Part shown: piece after piece, positions 8,037 through 16,849 of the stretch
Numbering within the stretch: position 1 is the first letter of the stretch
How the letters are laid out: every line of letters begins with the position of its first letter
Assembly (NCBI RefSeq): GCF_020023735.2
Contig: NZ_CP076444.2
Span: 821,501-885,500, forward strand
Length of the DNA: 64,000 nucleotides
Direction: 5' to 3'
DNA from: Mycoavidus sp. HKI
GTDB taxonomy: Bacteria > Pseudomonadota > Gammaproteobacteria > Burkholderiales > Burkholderiaceae
The notes under the pieces: model-generated
What the model was told of the DNA's origin: nothing
Databases searched by the model: none
What the model saw: only the letters and a program-made list of their open reading frames with translations
Position numbers and translations under genes: made by a program

Positions 8037-9191
8037 CTAGGGGCTCAGGATGATGTTTTGCATGGCGGCAGATGCTTGGAATTCGTTAATCATCCCAAGT
8101 AGTCCAAAATACAGGCCCATCATGATCGCTACGGTTGAGAATGAGAGGCTATAGCGGATCAGCGTAGCGGTTCGTTGAATCCGGTTTGGTGTTTCGCGCA
8201 GAATATATTGGGCGACGCTTAGGAGCGCGCTATCAAGTTTCTGGTATTCGCTAATGTCTTGCAGGCGATACTGGAATTCCCGCTGAAGAATGCCGGTGGC
8301 AAATGCTTCTCCGCCCGCATTGGGCATTTCTTCAAAATTGAGCAAAATCCGCTCAATGTGCGCAGCAAGCCAAGGGGACGCGTGGGGTTTAATGCGTAAC
8401 AAGGCTTCGTGGATGCTGATTGCACGTGCGCCAATTTTCTGGGTGATGGAAGCGATTGTCGCTAGGAAAAGCGCACCGGCAAAATCTCGGTGCACGCTGT
8501 AAAAGATGACGTGTTGGTCAAGCCATGCTCGCCAATGCCCGGTATAGTTTTTGATTGACCAAGAGCCCCATATCAAGGCGGCCATGAGTAGGGCCAGCCA
8601 ACATGGGCCAACCATGCGGATTGCGGTGGCAAATATATGATAGGTTTGCGCAATGGGTCCATAAAGGTTGCTATCGAGGTTCATCGCAGATTCGATTTTT
8701 GGCACGATCCAATAGCCAATTAGGCCTAAAAAAATATGCAAAATGGCTAGGCCGACGAGCGCGCTGGCATTGATTAAAAGGAATAAATGCTTGGTGGTTT
8801 CAAGGGCATCGATATTGGTCGCTAAGGTGCGTAGCCCTATTTTAAGATCACCTGATTCTTCAGCAACGGCAAGCACGGTAACCTCTTCGGGAGGAAGCGT
8901 ATGGGTGACGGCTCGCGAGAAGCGGGCCGTTTCTTCGAAGCGCATGAGCCAGTGAGCGCAAACAATGCCGACAGGTTCGCCTGGGTAACGTAGGGCATAT
9001 TTTTGTAAAAATATGGCAAGTGTTTGCCCTGGCTGTGCTTCGATTTGACTCGCAAGATCAATATAGAATTCAGCGCGTTTTTGGTAGAAGCGCCGCTGGG
9101 CCCAGCGCAAGCGCCGCTTGAAACTGGGCCTGTATCTGCTACTCATGACTTGCCATAGTTGCTGCAGTTTGGTCAGGGGTGGCGAATGCAT
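8037..9191 (-). CDS. pilR: PilR inner-membrane platform protein (GspF family)
   Basis: A 384-residue polytopic protein of the GspF/PilC class, the inner-membrane platform on which the pilus assembly ATPase acts. The duplicated cytoplasmic helical domain is visible (VLAVAEESGDLKIGLRTLA near residue 115 and MPNAGGEAFATGILQREFQ near residue 295), with hydrophobic spans between and at the C-terminus. Its start overlaps the end of pilQ by 19 bases, as expected for coupled expression. The gap of 74 bases before pilS is among the larger ones in this operon and may hold an RNA processing site. Confidence 0.8.
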   Translation of the reverse strand: MHSPPLTKLQQLWQVMSSRYRPSFKRRLRWAQRRFYQKRAEFYIDLASQIEAQPGQTLAIFLQKYALRYPGEPVGIVCAHWLMRFEETARFSRAVTHTLPPEEVTVLAVAEESGDLKIGLRTLATNIDALETTKHLFLLINASALVGLAILHIFLGLIGYWIVPKIESAMNLDSNLYGPIAQTYHIFATAIRMVGPCWLALLMAALIWGSWSIKNYTGHWRAWLDQHVIFYSVHRDFAGALFLATIASITQKIGARAISIHEALLRIKPHASPWLAAHIERILLNFEEMPNAGGEAFATGILQREFQYRLQDISEYQKLDSALLSVAQYILRETPNRIQRTATLIRYSLSFSTVAIMMGLYFGLLGMINEFQASAAMQNIILSP

Positions 9192-11077
9192 CGCGTGCTC
9201 CTATGCAGCTTTAACTGTTGTTCATAGTGTAGAAATGAGCCGAATTTTGCTTCGATATCAAGTAAATCGATCTCACCTTGCAAGGCTTTATAAAGAGCAA
9301 TTTCCAGGACAGATTTACCGCTAGTCGACGCCGCGTCGAGCGGGGCTTTATGCAAGTTGTAAAGATATTGGTGCAGTTCTAGATTTTTATGGGCGCGGAT
9401 TAATTGGAGCATCGATCGGTCTAACTCGAACATTTCAGCGACCACCGTTCGATGATGTAAGCCATTTAACTCAGGTAGCCCTGCGCGCTGGCAGTGCCCA
9501 CAGCCATTTGGGTTACGGCAAAAAAGACCAGGCATTTGAGGGTGATCGAAGCGTTCGATTTTAAAGCAGCGGACAATGCGTGCAAGATAGGCAGTCAGCC
9601 CTTCGGCTAGGGTAAACAGGTCTGAGTCTGGAAACAGGTCGGCGAGCTGGGCCAAGTGATGCGTTCGAGCGTTTGCGGGACGCATCAGTTCAGCCAGAGG
9701 TATTTTGCAATGCTGGCAGAGTGTGGGCAGCAGGGTTTGGTAGATCAGTAGATTGAGAAAGCCAGGTGTCGCGAGTACTTCGCGTGGGATGCCGAGCTCG
9801 TGATCGGAGAGACGATCTACAATGCCAATGGCAGAAGGAGTATGCAGTGTGGTGAAAGCACGATGGCCGGATTCGGCAATGTCGCGCAACAAAGCAGCGC
9901 TCTGCCGGTCTCGAACCTCACCGATAAAGCAGACGTCTAAATCGCCGCGTTTGAGCTGCCGTTTGATGGTCAGAAACGGGTCGCTGTGATGGCCTTGCTC
10001 GCTGAGCGAGCGGGCTATCGAGATTTGAGAAACCCCCGGGATTAGATACTCAACAGGATCTTCAATGGAAAACTTTTTATGCCAAACCGGCATACGTGCT
10101 AGCACGGTTTGCATGGTGGTCGATTTGCCAGAATTGACCACGCCGGCGACAATCGTAGCGCCGCTTAAGCGGGCTATGGCGCGTTGCCACAGTGCTACTT
10201 GGTCAGGTAGATAACCTAAGTCTGCCAGCGAGCGAATGGTTTGGGCGTCGTCTTGAAACAGCAAACGCAATACCACATCGGTACCGCTGACCAGTGGAAA
10301 GGTGGCTAAGCGGAACAGAATCTTCTGGTTATCGATGGTGGCTGGTACTTGGCATTGCTGGGCATAATTTTCGTTAAAGATTGATTCGGAAACTGAGTTG
10401 CCGCGAGAATAGATAATTGCGGCCATATCGGTCAAATGCGCTGTGAACATATGGAAGGCTGAGGGGCGGACCAGGCGGCCAGCCACCCGAAAACCGATTG
10501 GCGAGCGTTCTTGCGTGCGCCGAATTTCCAGATGAATATCGGAAGCGCTGTGAGCGATTGCAAAGCGTGCTGCGGTTAAAAAATGAGCCCACAATGCACT
10601 ATCATCCGGCTTTTTTGCGGCGCTGCCCTCTAGCTGAAGGTTGCCGTGCGGCTCGCTACGAGCGCGGCATAATTCAATCATTAAGGTTGGCGCTGCAACA
10701 TAATAGAATGGTTCGGCCGGGACGTAGCGGGTGCTTAATTGCCGCACAATCTCCTCGGTGATATCTGAGCGCAGCATGGCATCAAGCATAATCAGAGCGA
10801 AACGGCCACGCTGCATTTTTTCTGTTGCAGGTTCAATCAGGATCGGGCAAATTTGGTTTCGTAGCGAGGCTTGTAGAGAGATTTCTTCATACAGTGTGCG
10901 CACGAAATAGGGCAGCTCATTGGGTAAGTTGATCACCGTATTGGCTTGCGTGAGCCGAGGGGTAGTAGAGTTCGCTTGAGAGGCTGGGGCAGTCCGGCTG
11001 GCGCGACGAAAACGCAGCGCTTCACTGGTGCTGTGCTGGTTAGAGCGATTCGGTTTGGGGATCAATTTGGAGAGCAT
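9173..11077 (-). CDS. pilQ: PilQ assembly ATPase of the type IVB pilus (GspE/VirB11 family)
   Basis: A 634-residue cytoplasmic secretion ATPase that powers assembly or retraction of the thin pilus. It shows a Walker A GVVNSGKSTT starting at residue 312, an Asp box region (FSIEDPVEYLI), a Walker B-like block ending in GEVRD, and a His box (AFTTLHTPSA). A C-terminal zinc site is formed by CQHC and CRNPNGCGHC, as in GspE-type assembly ATPases. The N-terminal 150 residues are variable. This name follows the SPI-7/R64 convention; it is not the secretin PilQ of type IVa pili. Confidence 0.85.
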   Translation of the reverse strand: MLSKLIPKPNRSNQHSTSEALRFRRASRTAPASQANSTTPRLTQANTVINLPNELPYFVRTLYEEISLQASLRNQICPILIEPATEKMQRGRFALIMLDAMLRSDITEEIVRQLSTRYVPAEPFYYVAAPTLMIELCRARSEPHGNLQLEGSAAKKPDDSALWAHFLTAARFAIAHSASDIHLEIRRTQERSPIGFRVAGRLVRPSAFHMFTAHLTDMAAIIYSRGNSVSESIFNENYAQQCQVPATIDNQKILFRLATFPLVSGTDVVLRLLFQDDAQTIRSLADLGYLPDQVALWQRAIARLSGATIVAGVVNSGKSTTMQTVLARMPVWHKKFSIEDPVEYLIPGVSQISIARSLSEQGHHSDPFLTIKRQLKRGDLDVCFIGEVRDRQSAALLRDIAESGHRAFTTLHTPSAIGIVDRLSDHELGIPREVLATPGFLNLLIYQTLLPTLCQHCKIPLAELMRPANARTHHLAQLADLFPDSDLFTLAEGLTAYLARIVRCFKIERFDHPQMPGLFCRNPNGCGHCQRAGLPELNGLHHRTVVAEMFELDRSMLQLIRAHKNLELHQYLYNLHKAPLDAASTSGKSVLEIALYKALQGEIDLLDIEAKFGSFLHYEQQLKLHRSTRCIRHP

Positions 11078-11116
11078 GGGCAGCTACTTTTGATGAAGGG
11101 CTAGTGGAGACTTGGT

Positions 11117-11674
11117 TTAAGGCTCGACCGAAGGGCGCAATGGTTTGATGGCTGCTGGCAACGGTGGGAGATCCGGTGGCGTTGAGGGCGCTGTGGCGAT
11201 AGGCCGTGCAATGCGAGTATCGAAAGCGAATGGAATTGAGCGAATCCGGCCGTTTGGATGGCGCAATTTCACGTTTTGGGGGGTGAGTTCGATCACTTTA
11301 GAGTGACGGACTATTGCCCCGGGATAGAGAGGATAGATTTGTTCCCCCCAAGTGAGATAGCCGCGATAATCGGGGGCAATGCCAAAAGCGGCAATGTAAC
11401 GAGGGTGTTCTGCGGATTTAGCAAGAGCCGAGTCAAGCGGTGGCATGTTTGTCATCATCAGTCTACTGTTAAGTTGCCCTGGAGGTGTGGGGTTAGTCTG
11501 AGTCAGCTCATTTTTCAGTTTTTGTAGTTTGAGCTGGCTTTCTAGTTGCATGAGCTCGCCTACTGTAGGGACTGTTTGAGCGCTAGCGATGCTGAAAATG
11601 CTCAGTAAATACAGCACTATTGGTATGAGTCCCAGCCTCATAGGGTGCGGGGGGAAGCGATTAATCGCGGGCAT
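11117..11674 (-). CDS. pilP: PilP-like pilus assembly protein
   Basis: A 185-residue exported protein: signal peptide ending near IASAQ, a short helical stretch typical of the family (TVGELMQLESQLKLQKLKNEL), then a small beta domain (RGYLTWGEQIYPLYPGAIV ... ITPQNVKLRHPNG-like). In thin-pilus systems PilP links the inner-membrane PilO to the secretin PilN. The start at 11674 is supported by an AAAGGAG seven bases upstream and overlaps the pilO end by 14 bases. The C-terminus is proline-rich. Confidence 0.7.
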   Translation of the reverse strand: MPAINRFPPHPMRLGLIPIVLYLLSIFSIASAQTVPTVGELMQLESQLKLQKLKNELTQTNPTPPGQLNSRLMMTNMPPLDSALAKSAEHPRYIAAFGIAPDYRGYLTWGEQIYPLYPGAIVRHSKVIELTPQNVKLRHPNGRIRSIPFAFDTRIARPIATAPSTPPDLPPLPAAIKPLRPSVEP

Positions 11675-12968
11675 AAATCTCTCCTTTAACGTGTAACATC
11701 AAGCTCGATGCTTTGAGTGAAGCCACTGGCTGAGGGTCTTTAATGGTGAGGGCGAGCCGAGTGACACTGGTCATGGCTGGAAATGCTTCAAACAAAGCCA
11801 TCGTGTGCAATGGCCCGTTGACTTCCCACGCTGCGTGTTTAATTGGATGGGGAATCGCCATGGCGGGTACGCCCGCGGGTATGCCATACACGTGAAAATC
11901 CTCAAGCTTGGTATGGGCGATTTGTTGCATGCGCTGTAACTGTGAAATGAAATTTAAGCGGATTTCACGCTCATTTGGCAAGTTAGGCAGAGAGTGCCGT
12001 AGGCTCATCGTCGCAGCGCTGGGCATAGCTAAATTGACCTGTAGGCGTTTGTCGTCGACCGCATCGATGTGCTCGGCCCAGTCATGTACTGTCGCTGCCA
12101 CAAAAGTCTGTTGCGTGGCTTGCGGCAATGTGCGCTCATAATTCAGTAAGCATTTTGAGGGAGACGGTTGTACCGTACAGTCGATGCTTTTTAGGTGCCA
12201 GCCGCCGACTGTCAGCGGCAGTGCTGTAGCCCATTTGAACCAGGCGGTGATCACCGCAGAGGCATTCAGCAGTGGCTGGTGGCGTGCGTTGATTGACTGT
12301 TCATACTGCTGTTCAAAGGATAATTTGGGGGCTGCAGTGGCGCCACGTTTGCTCTCCCAGTGTGCGTAAAGTGCATAGCTGACAGTGGCGACGCAAATCC
12401 CCATGAGCAGCCATACTATGAAGCTGCGCCACACTCTGCGACGCGGCTGATACATGCGGGAAGCCGGGCTAGTAAAGCGCGCTAGCTCAGTTAATGTAAA
12501 TGGGTTGCATTCTGCGAGCGTTATATTTCCGAGTAGCGTATAGTCATCGTTGCCGCATAATTCGGCAAACTGTCTGATGAGGTGCATTAACTCTTCGTTA
12601 GATAGCCCGACTTGATCGAAATTTTTGCCGCTTGCGGTGGCACTTCCCCACGGTCGGCCTTGGAAAATCCCGCATAGTGAATGCGTCCCTGCTGGGTCGC
12701 CGAGGGCTAATAGTACGTTTGGCCCACAACCGGGTATGGCCGCTAGCATATGCGCTGCAGCATAAATGGGTTGATGGTTAAGCTGAGTGGATCGTATGCC
12801 GTTATAAGCGCCGAGCAGCGGTGTTTTCCCATCTTGCCAGATCAGGCTTGCATTGAGCTTATCCGCTTCGGTTAGAGCCCGCGACTCGTAAGATTCTTGA
12901 GCGCTGATCAGGGGCTTCCAGCGCAAGCCAAAAGCCAGGTGTTTGCCGTCGATCTCAATGATGCGCAT
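11661..12968 (-). CDS. pilO: PilO-like (PilO2) bitopic pilus assembly protein
   Basis: A 435-residue protein of the PilO2 family from R64 and SPI-7 pili. An actin-like cytoplasmic N-terminal region of about 170 residues is followed by one membrane span (FIVWLLMGICVATVSYALYA) and a periplasmic region with a helical and beta domain. Four cysteines sit in the periplasmic part near residues 260-270 (DCTVQPSPSKC) and could form a disulfide. It overlaps pilN by one base and pilP by 14. It probably bridges the cytoplasmic ATPase and the periplasmic PilP/PilN. Confidence 0.7.
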   Translation of the reverse strand: MRIIEIDGKHLAFGLRWKPLISAQESYESRALTEADKLNASLIWQDGKTPLLGAYNGIRSTQLNHQPIYAAAHMLAAIPGCGPNVLLALGDPAGTHSLCGIFQGRPWGSATASGKNFDQVGLSNEELMHLIRQFAELCGNDDYTLLGNITLAECNPFTLTELARFTSPASRMYQPRRRVWRSFIVWLLMGICVATVSYALYAHWESKRGATAAPKLSFEQQYEQSINARHQPLLNASAVITAWFKWATALPLTVGGWHLKSIDCTVQPSPSKCLLNYERTLPQATQQTFVAATVHDWAEHIDAVDDKRLQVNLAMPSAATMSLRHSLPNLPNEREIRLNFISQLQRMQQIAHTKLEDFHVYGIPAGVPAMAIPHPIKHAAWEVNGPLHTMALFEAFPAMTSVTRLALTIKDPQPVASLKASSLMLHVKGEIYARD

Positions 12969-14710
12969 TAGATATCGTCCTGAATCACCGCAGAAATCAC
13001 AATTAGGGTCGTGGTGCGCTGGCGACTTGCTGCGATTGAACCTCCGCTGAGCAACGGCATGCGCTCACCTAATGTTCTGCGTCGAAATTGATCATCGAAT
13101 CGTTCAAAGCCAGTCAGTACAATGGTCGAGCCACTGCGTACAGTGGTTTGTAAGGTGGTACCCTGGCGATCGATACTCGGTAGTTGCACGGATTGGGCTT
13201 GCTGGCCTGTGCCGGCATCGAATCGATCAAGGCTTTTAAGCATCGAATCTTCAATCGAGAAAGTCAGATCGACCGTATCTTTGCTGGTTGCATTGGGATA
13301 GATCAGGAGCTTTAAGCCGGTTGAAATTTGACTGGTTTTAAGACCCGGCACGCCGCCGGTGCCACCCACCGTAGAGGTGGCGGGCAGGGCTGCTGAGACA
13401 TAGGAAAAGGCATTGCCAATGTCATAACTCATGGGTTGGCGGTTGCGAATGGTCATCGGTAGCTCGGTGGAGGATTGCACACGTCCGATCTCGCTTAAAG
13501 CAGTGATGAGCGCGCTTGAGTTATTCAGTGTGCCAGCTAAGAGATTGAGGTTAAACCCAGCAGCATGAGAGCCGGCCAACGAAGCAGGTGAGTGTGCGGC
13601 CAGCTTGAAATCGGGCAGCTTAGACAGAGCCGTAGTGAGCGCCATATTCCAATCGATGCCAGCTTGGCCTGTGTCATGGGTGAGCACCTGTATTTTTTGT
13701 AATTTAAGCAGCACGCGCCGCGAGAGGATATGAATCTCGCGGGTGATGATCTCGTCTGCGCACTCTACTGCCTCTTTGGTGTCAGTGAGCGTGATCGTGC
13801 CTGTAGCGGCATTGGTTGCAATCGAGCCCGCTCGGGTCATCAGGGTTTCGATGCTCTGACGAATTGAGTTCAATTCATTGACATGCGTGGCTTCACGCTT
13901 AGCGGCAGAGTTGGCGTAAGTATTTTGCGGCAGGAGCGTAGCGTTGGCGTTACTGGATTGAACAGTACTGCCTTGAAAGGCCGTCGTAAAAGACATTTCG
14001 CCTGCGGCGCCAGGGAGCTGCCAGATTTTGGTGAGCATCCGATAAAAGCGAATGGCGCCCCTGACCTCATCATATAGCCAGTTAATGGATAAGCGCGTGG
14101 CGATCAGATCGAGCATTTGATTGAGCGGTATTTCACCAGGCTGAAATTCAACCTGGGCCAGCGCATTGAACGGGGTTACTGCATGCAGGCTGGCGAACCC
14201 TGGCGGGATATGCTGTAGCAATGGATTGGGTGCGGCCGAGGTCAGCGGTGCGTCTACTTTGCCACCCGTTACATGTGTCGCATTCAGTGCGGCGTCATTG
14301 CTTTGTGCGCGGGGCAATAGTGCTGAGGCAGATAAATAGACATCTGGGTCGATCTTAACCGGAATGCCCGTAGCTAATGTGATGCGTTCGGCGGCCAAAT
14401 TTAGAGGAACGGTTTTTTCTGGGAACATCACAGCCGTTTTGACCCCCTTGCGTAGTGCATAGGGTAGGGTGATTTCACGCGCGAGGGGGACGGGTTTACC
14501 GGCTAAATAGGGTAGATCGACTTCGTCGTTGATGGCTTCCTGTGGTTTGCTGCCCTCCATCTGTGTGAGCAGTCTCGTACGCAGTCGCTGAGCATCGGCT
14601 TGGGCGCGATCAATATTTGCGCGGGTTTGTTGTACCAACTGAGGCGAGATACAGCTGCTTAACGCTAGCGCCGTGATCACCGCAAAAAGTGGATGGCAGA
14701 GAGTGTGCAT
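12968..14710 (-). CDS. pilN: PilN lipoprotein secretin
   Basis: A 580-residue outer-membrane secretin through which the thin pilus emerges. The ATG at 14710 is chosen because it gives a clean lipoprotein signal (hydrophobic core then ALSSC), as in PilN and BfpB; an in-frame start at 14776 would overlap pilL. Residues about 190-240 form an N-domain (FQPGEIPLNQMLDLIATRL), and the C-terminal 250 residues hold the secretin domain, with blocks such as GIDWNMALTTAL and TTVRSGSTIVLTGF. A poorly conserved stretch of about 100 residues lies between them. It follows pilL by 16 bases. Confidence 0.8.
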   Translation of the reverse strand: MHTLCHPLFAVITALALSSCISPQLVQQTRANIDRAQADAQRLRTRLLTQMEGSKPQEAINDEVDLPYLAGKPVPLAREITLPYALRKGVKTAVMFPEKTVPLNLAAERITLATGIPVKIDPDVYLSASALLPRAQSNDAALNATHVTGGKVDAPLTSAAPNPLLQHIPPGFASLHAVTPFNALAQVEFQPGEIPLNQMLDLIATRLSINWLYDEVRGAIRFYRMLTKIWQLPGAAGEMSFTTAFQGSTVQSSNANATLLPQNTYANSAAKREATHVNELNSIRQSIETLMTRAGSIATNAATGTITLTDTKEAVECADEIITREIHILSRRVLLKLQKIQVLTHDTGQAGIDWNMALTTALSKLPDFKLAAHSPASLAGSHAAGFNLNLLAGTLNNSSALITALSEIGRVQSSTELPMTIRNRQPMSYDIGNAFSYVSAALPATSTVGGTGGVPGLKTSQISTGLKLLIYPNATSKDTVDLTFSIEDSMLKSLDRFDAGTGQQAQSVQLPSIDRQGTTLQTTVRSGSTIVLTGFERFDDQFRRRTLGERMPLLSGGSIAASRQRTTTLIVISAVIQDDI

Positions 14711-14726
14711 AGCGGCTTTGGAAAGC

Positions 14727-15554
14727 TTATTGGTGCGGGTTGCAGACGGTCGTTTGACGCACCACGCGCACGACACGGTTCGTATAGAAGCATGGCTTAA
14801 CCTGGTATTCGGTTAACGCTGTGGCGCCCAACACGCGGCGCACGGCTTCTTTGAAATTGCCTTGGCTTTGATCCTCGGCTTGAATCGGGATGTCATGGTC
14901 TACATCCCAGATTAAATGCCAATCATCAAGCTGTGCCCAGCGTGTCAGCAGTTGCCGTAAATTCTCGTCGGCGCGTTTGACCTGCCACTGGGTGGTGGCT
15001 GATTTTTTCTGCGCCTGTTGTATTGTTGGTGGTATTTTTTGGGGGGCTGCGGGCAGAAATAGTGCATTCGGAGAGACAGTTTTTACTATTTTTGCAGGCC
15101 AAGCGGTGGCGCTTTGCTGTTTGGAAGGTTTGCGCCAGGCCTGCGCGAGCTGTTTACCAAGACGAAAATGCAAGCGTGATTCAAATTGGTTGAGCACAAT
15201 ATAGGGCGGTTCTGCTTGCCAGTTAAGCAGAACCTGTCCGTCAGGCTTTTCGGCCAGAATCGCTGGTGTAGGTGAGCCGGCGCGAAACTGTACATACAGC
15301 TTATGACCGTTATCGAAGACCTGGATTGGCGCGACTTCTGGCGCCCCTGATATATGCCAGTCAAAGTGATACGTCGTAGGCGTGCGCGTTTGGGGTGAGG
15401 TTATTTGAGGCACAGCGGCTGGGGGCCTAAGTTCTTGAACAAGGTTAGACCTAGGTGCTTGAACAAAGTCAGAGGCGTAGAGTATTTCGCTTGAACCGCA
15501 CAACAAGCTGAGCAGCGCAGGCATGAGCAAGAGCCGGGTGGGTGCATGTTTCAT
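14727..15554 (-). CDS. pilL: PilL-like protein: VirB9-type domain plus TcpQ-type C-terminus
   Basis: A 275-residue exported protein. After a signal peptide ending near LYAS comes a beta domain (about residues 65-145) that lines up by eye with the C-terminal domain of TrbG encoded 1.3 kb upstream: both have PI-x-VFD, then PA-x-L, DG and LGK at similar spacing. The last 80 residues resemble the TcpQ/PilL domain that binds the secretin (LRQLLTRWAQLDDWHLIWD ... EAVRRVLGA). Its start overlaps trbI by four bases, joining the pil genes to the trb genes. It may dock the secretin, which is an inference. Confidence 0.7.
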   Translation of the reverse strand: MKHAPTRLLLMPALLSLLCGSSEILYASDFVQAPRSNLVQELRPPAAVPQITSPQTRTPTTYHFDWHISGAPEVAPIQVFDNGHKLYVQFRAGSPTPAILAEKPDGQVLLNWQAEPPYIVLNQFESRLHFRLGKQLAQAWRKPSKQQSATAWPAKIVKTVSPNALFLPAAPQKIPPTIQQAQKKSATTQWQVKRADENLRQLLTRWAQLDDWHLIWDVDHDIPIQAEDQSQGNFKEAVRRVLGATALTEYQVKPCFYTNRVVRVVRQTTVCNPHQ

Positions 15555-16849
15555 AGAGTACTCTCGTAATTTGAGACCACAGCAGGAGGCAGCACCATAT
15601 CGCGCGCCACGATAATGGTGATTTTCTCGCCAGCTGGCAAAGTGAGCGTAGGCTTAATGTTTTGGTGACGATCCAGCATGCGCCGCACGACCTCTGAAAG
15701 TGTTTGCGCGGCGGCTTGTGAAAATGTTGCAGGCAAGGCTGTACCCGTGAGGTTGATGGTCATATTAGGCGGTGCAGATTGCTGGCGGCCGGCCCAAGTG
15801 GCAATCCCTGCCACTAAAAACGCCTGGCCGAATTGGCGCAAGAAATGGTTATTCACATGGGCGTCTAAGCCGGCTGACCCGCTCCGTTCAGTGGCGGGGA
15901 CGCCGCTGATATCTAGATGCGCTCCGCTTGGAAAGTTGATGCGGTTAAAGGCAATCAGCAGGCGGCTTTGACCGACTGAGACATCGGTGTTACTCATGCC
16001 GATTAAAATTGTGCCGCGGGGAATCACTTTGAAGCGGCCGCGGATGCTGTCATACATATCGCGCGTTACCATTGCGCGTACGGTCCCTGGCAAGTCGCTG
16101 TTGATTTTTTGTAGGGTGACGGCGGGGATGGGTTCGCCCATCATCAATAGATAGGGTGAGCTGGCGACCGTAGGGAAAAGAGGTTGGCTACTGGTGTATT
16201 CACTTTGGCGTTGCAACCAGCGTTCATCATGACTGACCGCTGGGAAAGAGGTGTTGGATTGGCTCATCAGTTGCTGTAGAGCGGTGTGATGGTGCGTATC
16301 GGTAGGCGCTGCTGCCGTGGCGATGGGCAATTGCGTGAGATTAGGCAGATACAGCTTGTCACCGGTGTGAGTGCTTAGATGATTTTCTAACGCACGATGA
16401 TCTTCGATCTCATAGACCGCCATCTCAGTGTCATCACTGAGTGTTGTTCTGGCGCGCTCGAGCGAGAGCTTTTGTTCATCGCTTAATTGTCCCAAAGGAC
16501 GGCTGGTGGTCAACAATCTGCTGTATTCGGGCGGTAGAGGCGGTGCCATGGCGAGAGGCGTTGCTGGCTCGCTTGGCGTTTTGGCTTTTTCTTGCTGGGT
16601 CAGTTGATGGGCGTGTTCGGCTTGTTGCCGCAGGGCTAAGCGGATATCCGCGGCATGCCCAGCCGCTTGCGCCCTATATTCAGTGCTGCGCTCTATAGCC
16701 TCTCGTTGTGTCGGTGTTTGAGCCGCACCGCTGAAGCGGCGTGTGAGCACGATAGCCAACATAGAAATCATCAATACCGTGAGTAAGACTTGGACAATAT
16801 TACGTTTGACGCGCGGTGCGGTTGGCCTTGAAAGGGGGGTAGACGCCAT
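15551..16849 (-). CDS. trbI: TrbI/VirB10 core complex protein
   Basis: A 432-residue VirB10-type protein that spans both membranes in the T4SS core complex. A short basic cytoplasmic N-terminus is followed by one span (VLLTVLMISMLAIVL), a proline- and glutamine-rich periplasmic linker to about residue 230, and the conserved beta-barrel domain (IPAVTLQKINSDLPGTVRA, RGRFKVIPRGTILIG, INFPSGAHLDISGVPA). The antenna region that crosses the outer membrane is seen around NNHFLRQFGQAFLVAGIATW. It begins one base after trbG ends and overlaps pilL by four bases. Confidence 0.9.
   Translation of the reverse strand: MASTPLSRPTAPRVKRNIVQVLLTVLMISMLAIVLTRRFSGAAQTPTQREAIERSTEYRAQAAGHAADIRLALRQQAEHAHQLTQQEKAKTPSEPATPLAMAPPLPPEYSRLLTTSRPLGQLSDEQKLSLERARTTLSDDTEMAVYEIEDHRALENHLSTHTGDKLYLPNLTQLPIATAAAPTDTHHHTALQQLMSQSNTSFPAVSHDERWLQRQSEYTSSQPLFPTVASSPYLLMMGEPIPAVTLQKINSDLPGTVRAMVTRDMYDSIRGRFKVIPRGTILIGMSNTDVSVGQSRLLIAFNRINFPSGAHLDISGVPATERSGSAGLDAHVNNHFLRQFGQAFLVAGIATWAGRQQSAPPNMTINLTGTALPATFSQAAAQTLSEVVRRMLDRHQNIKPTLTLPAGEKITIIVARDMVLPPAVVSNYESTL

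Noticed and set aside
10374..10761. Extra open frames inside pilQ on both strands
   Set aside because: They overlap the conserved ATPase frame and have no supporting signals.
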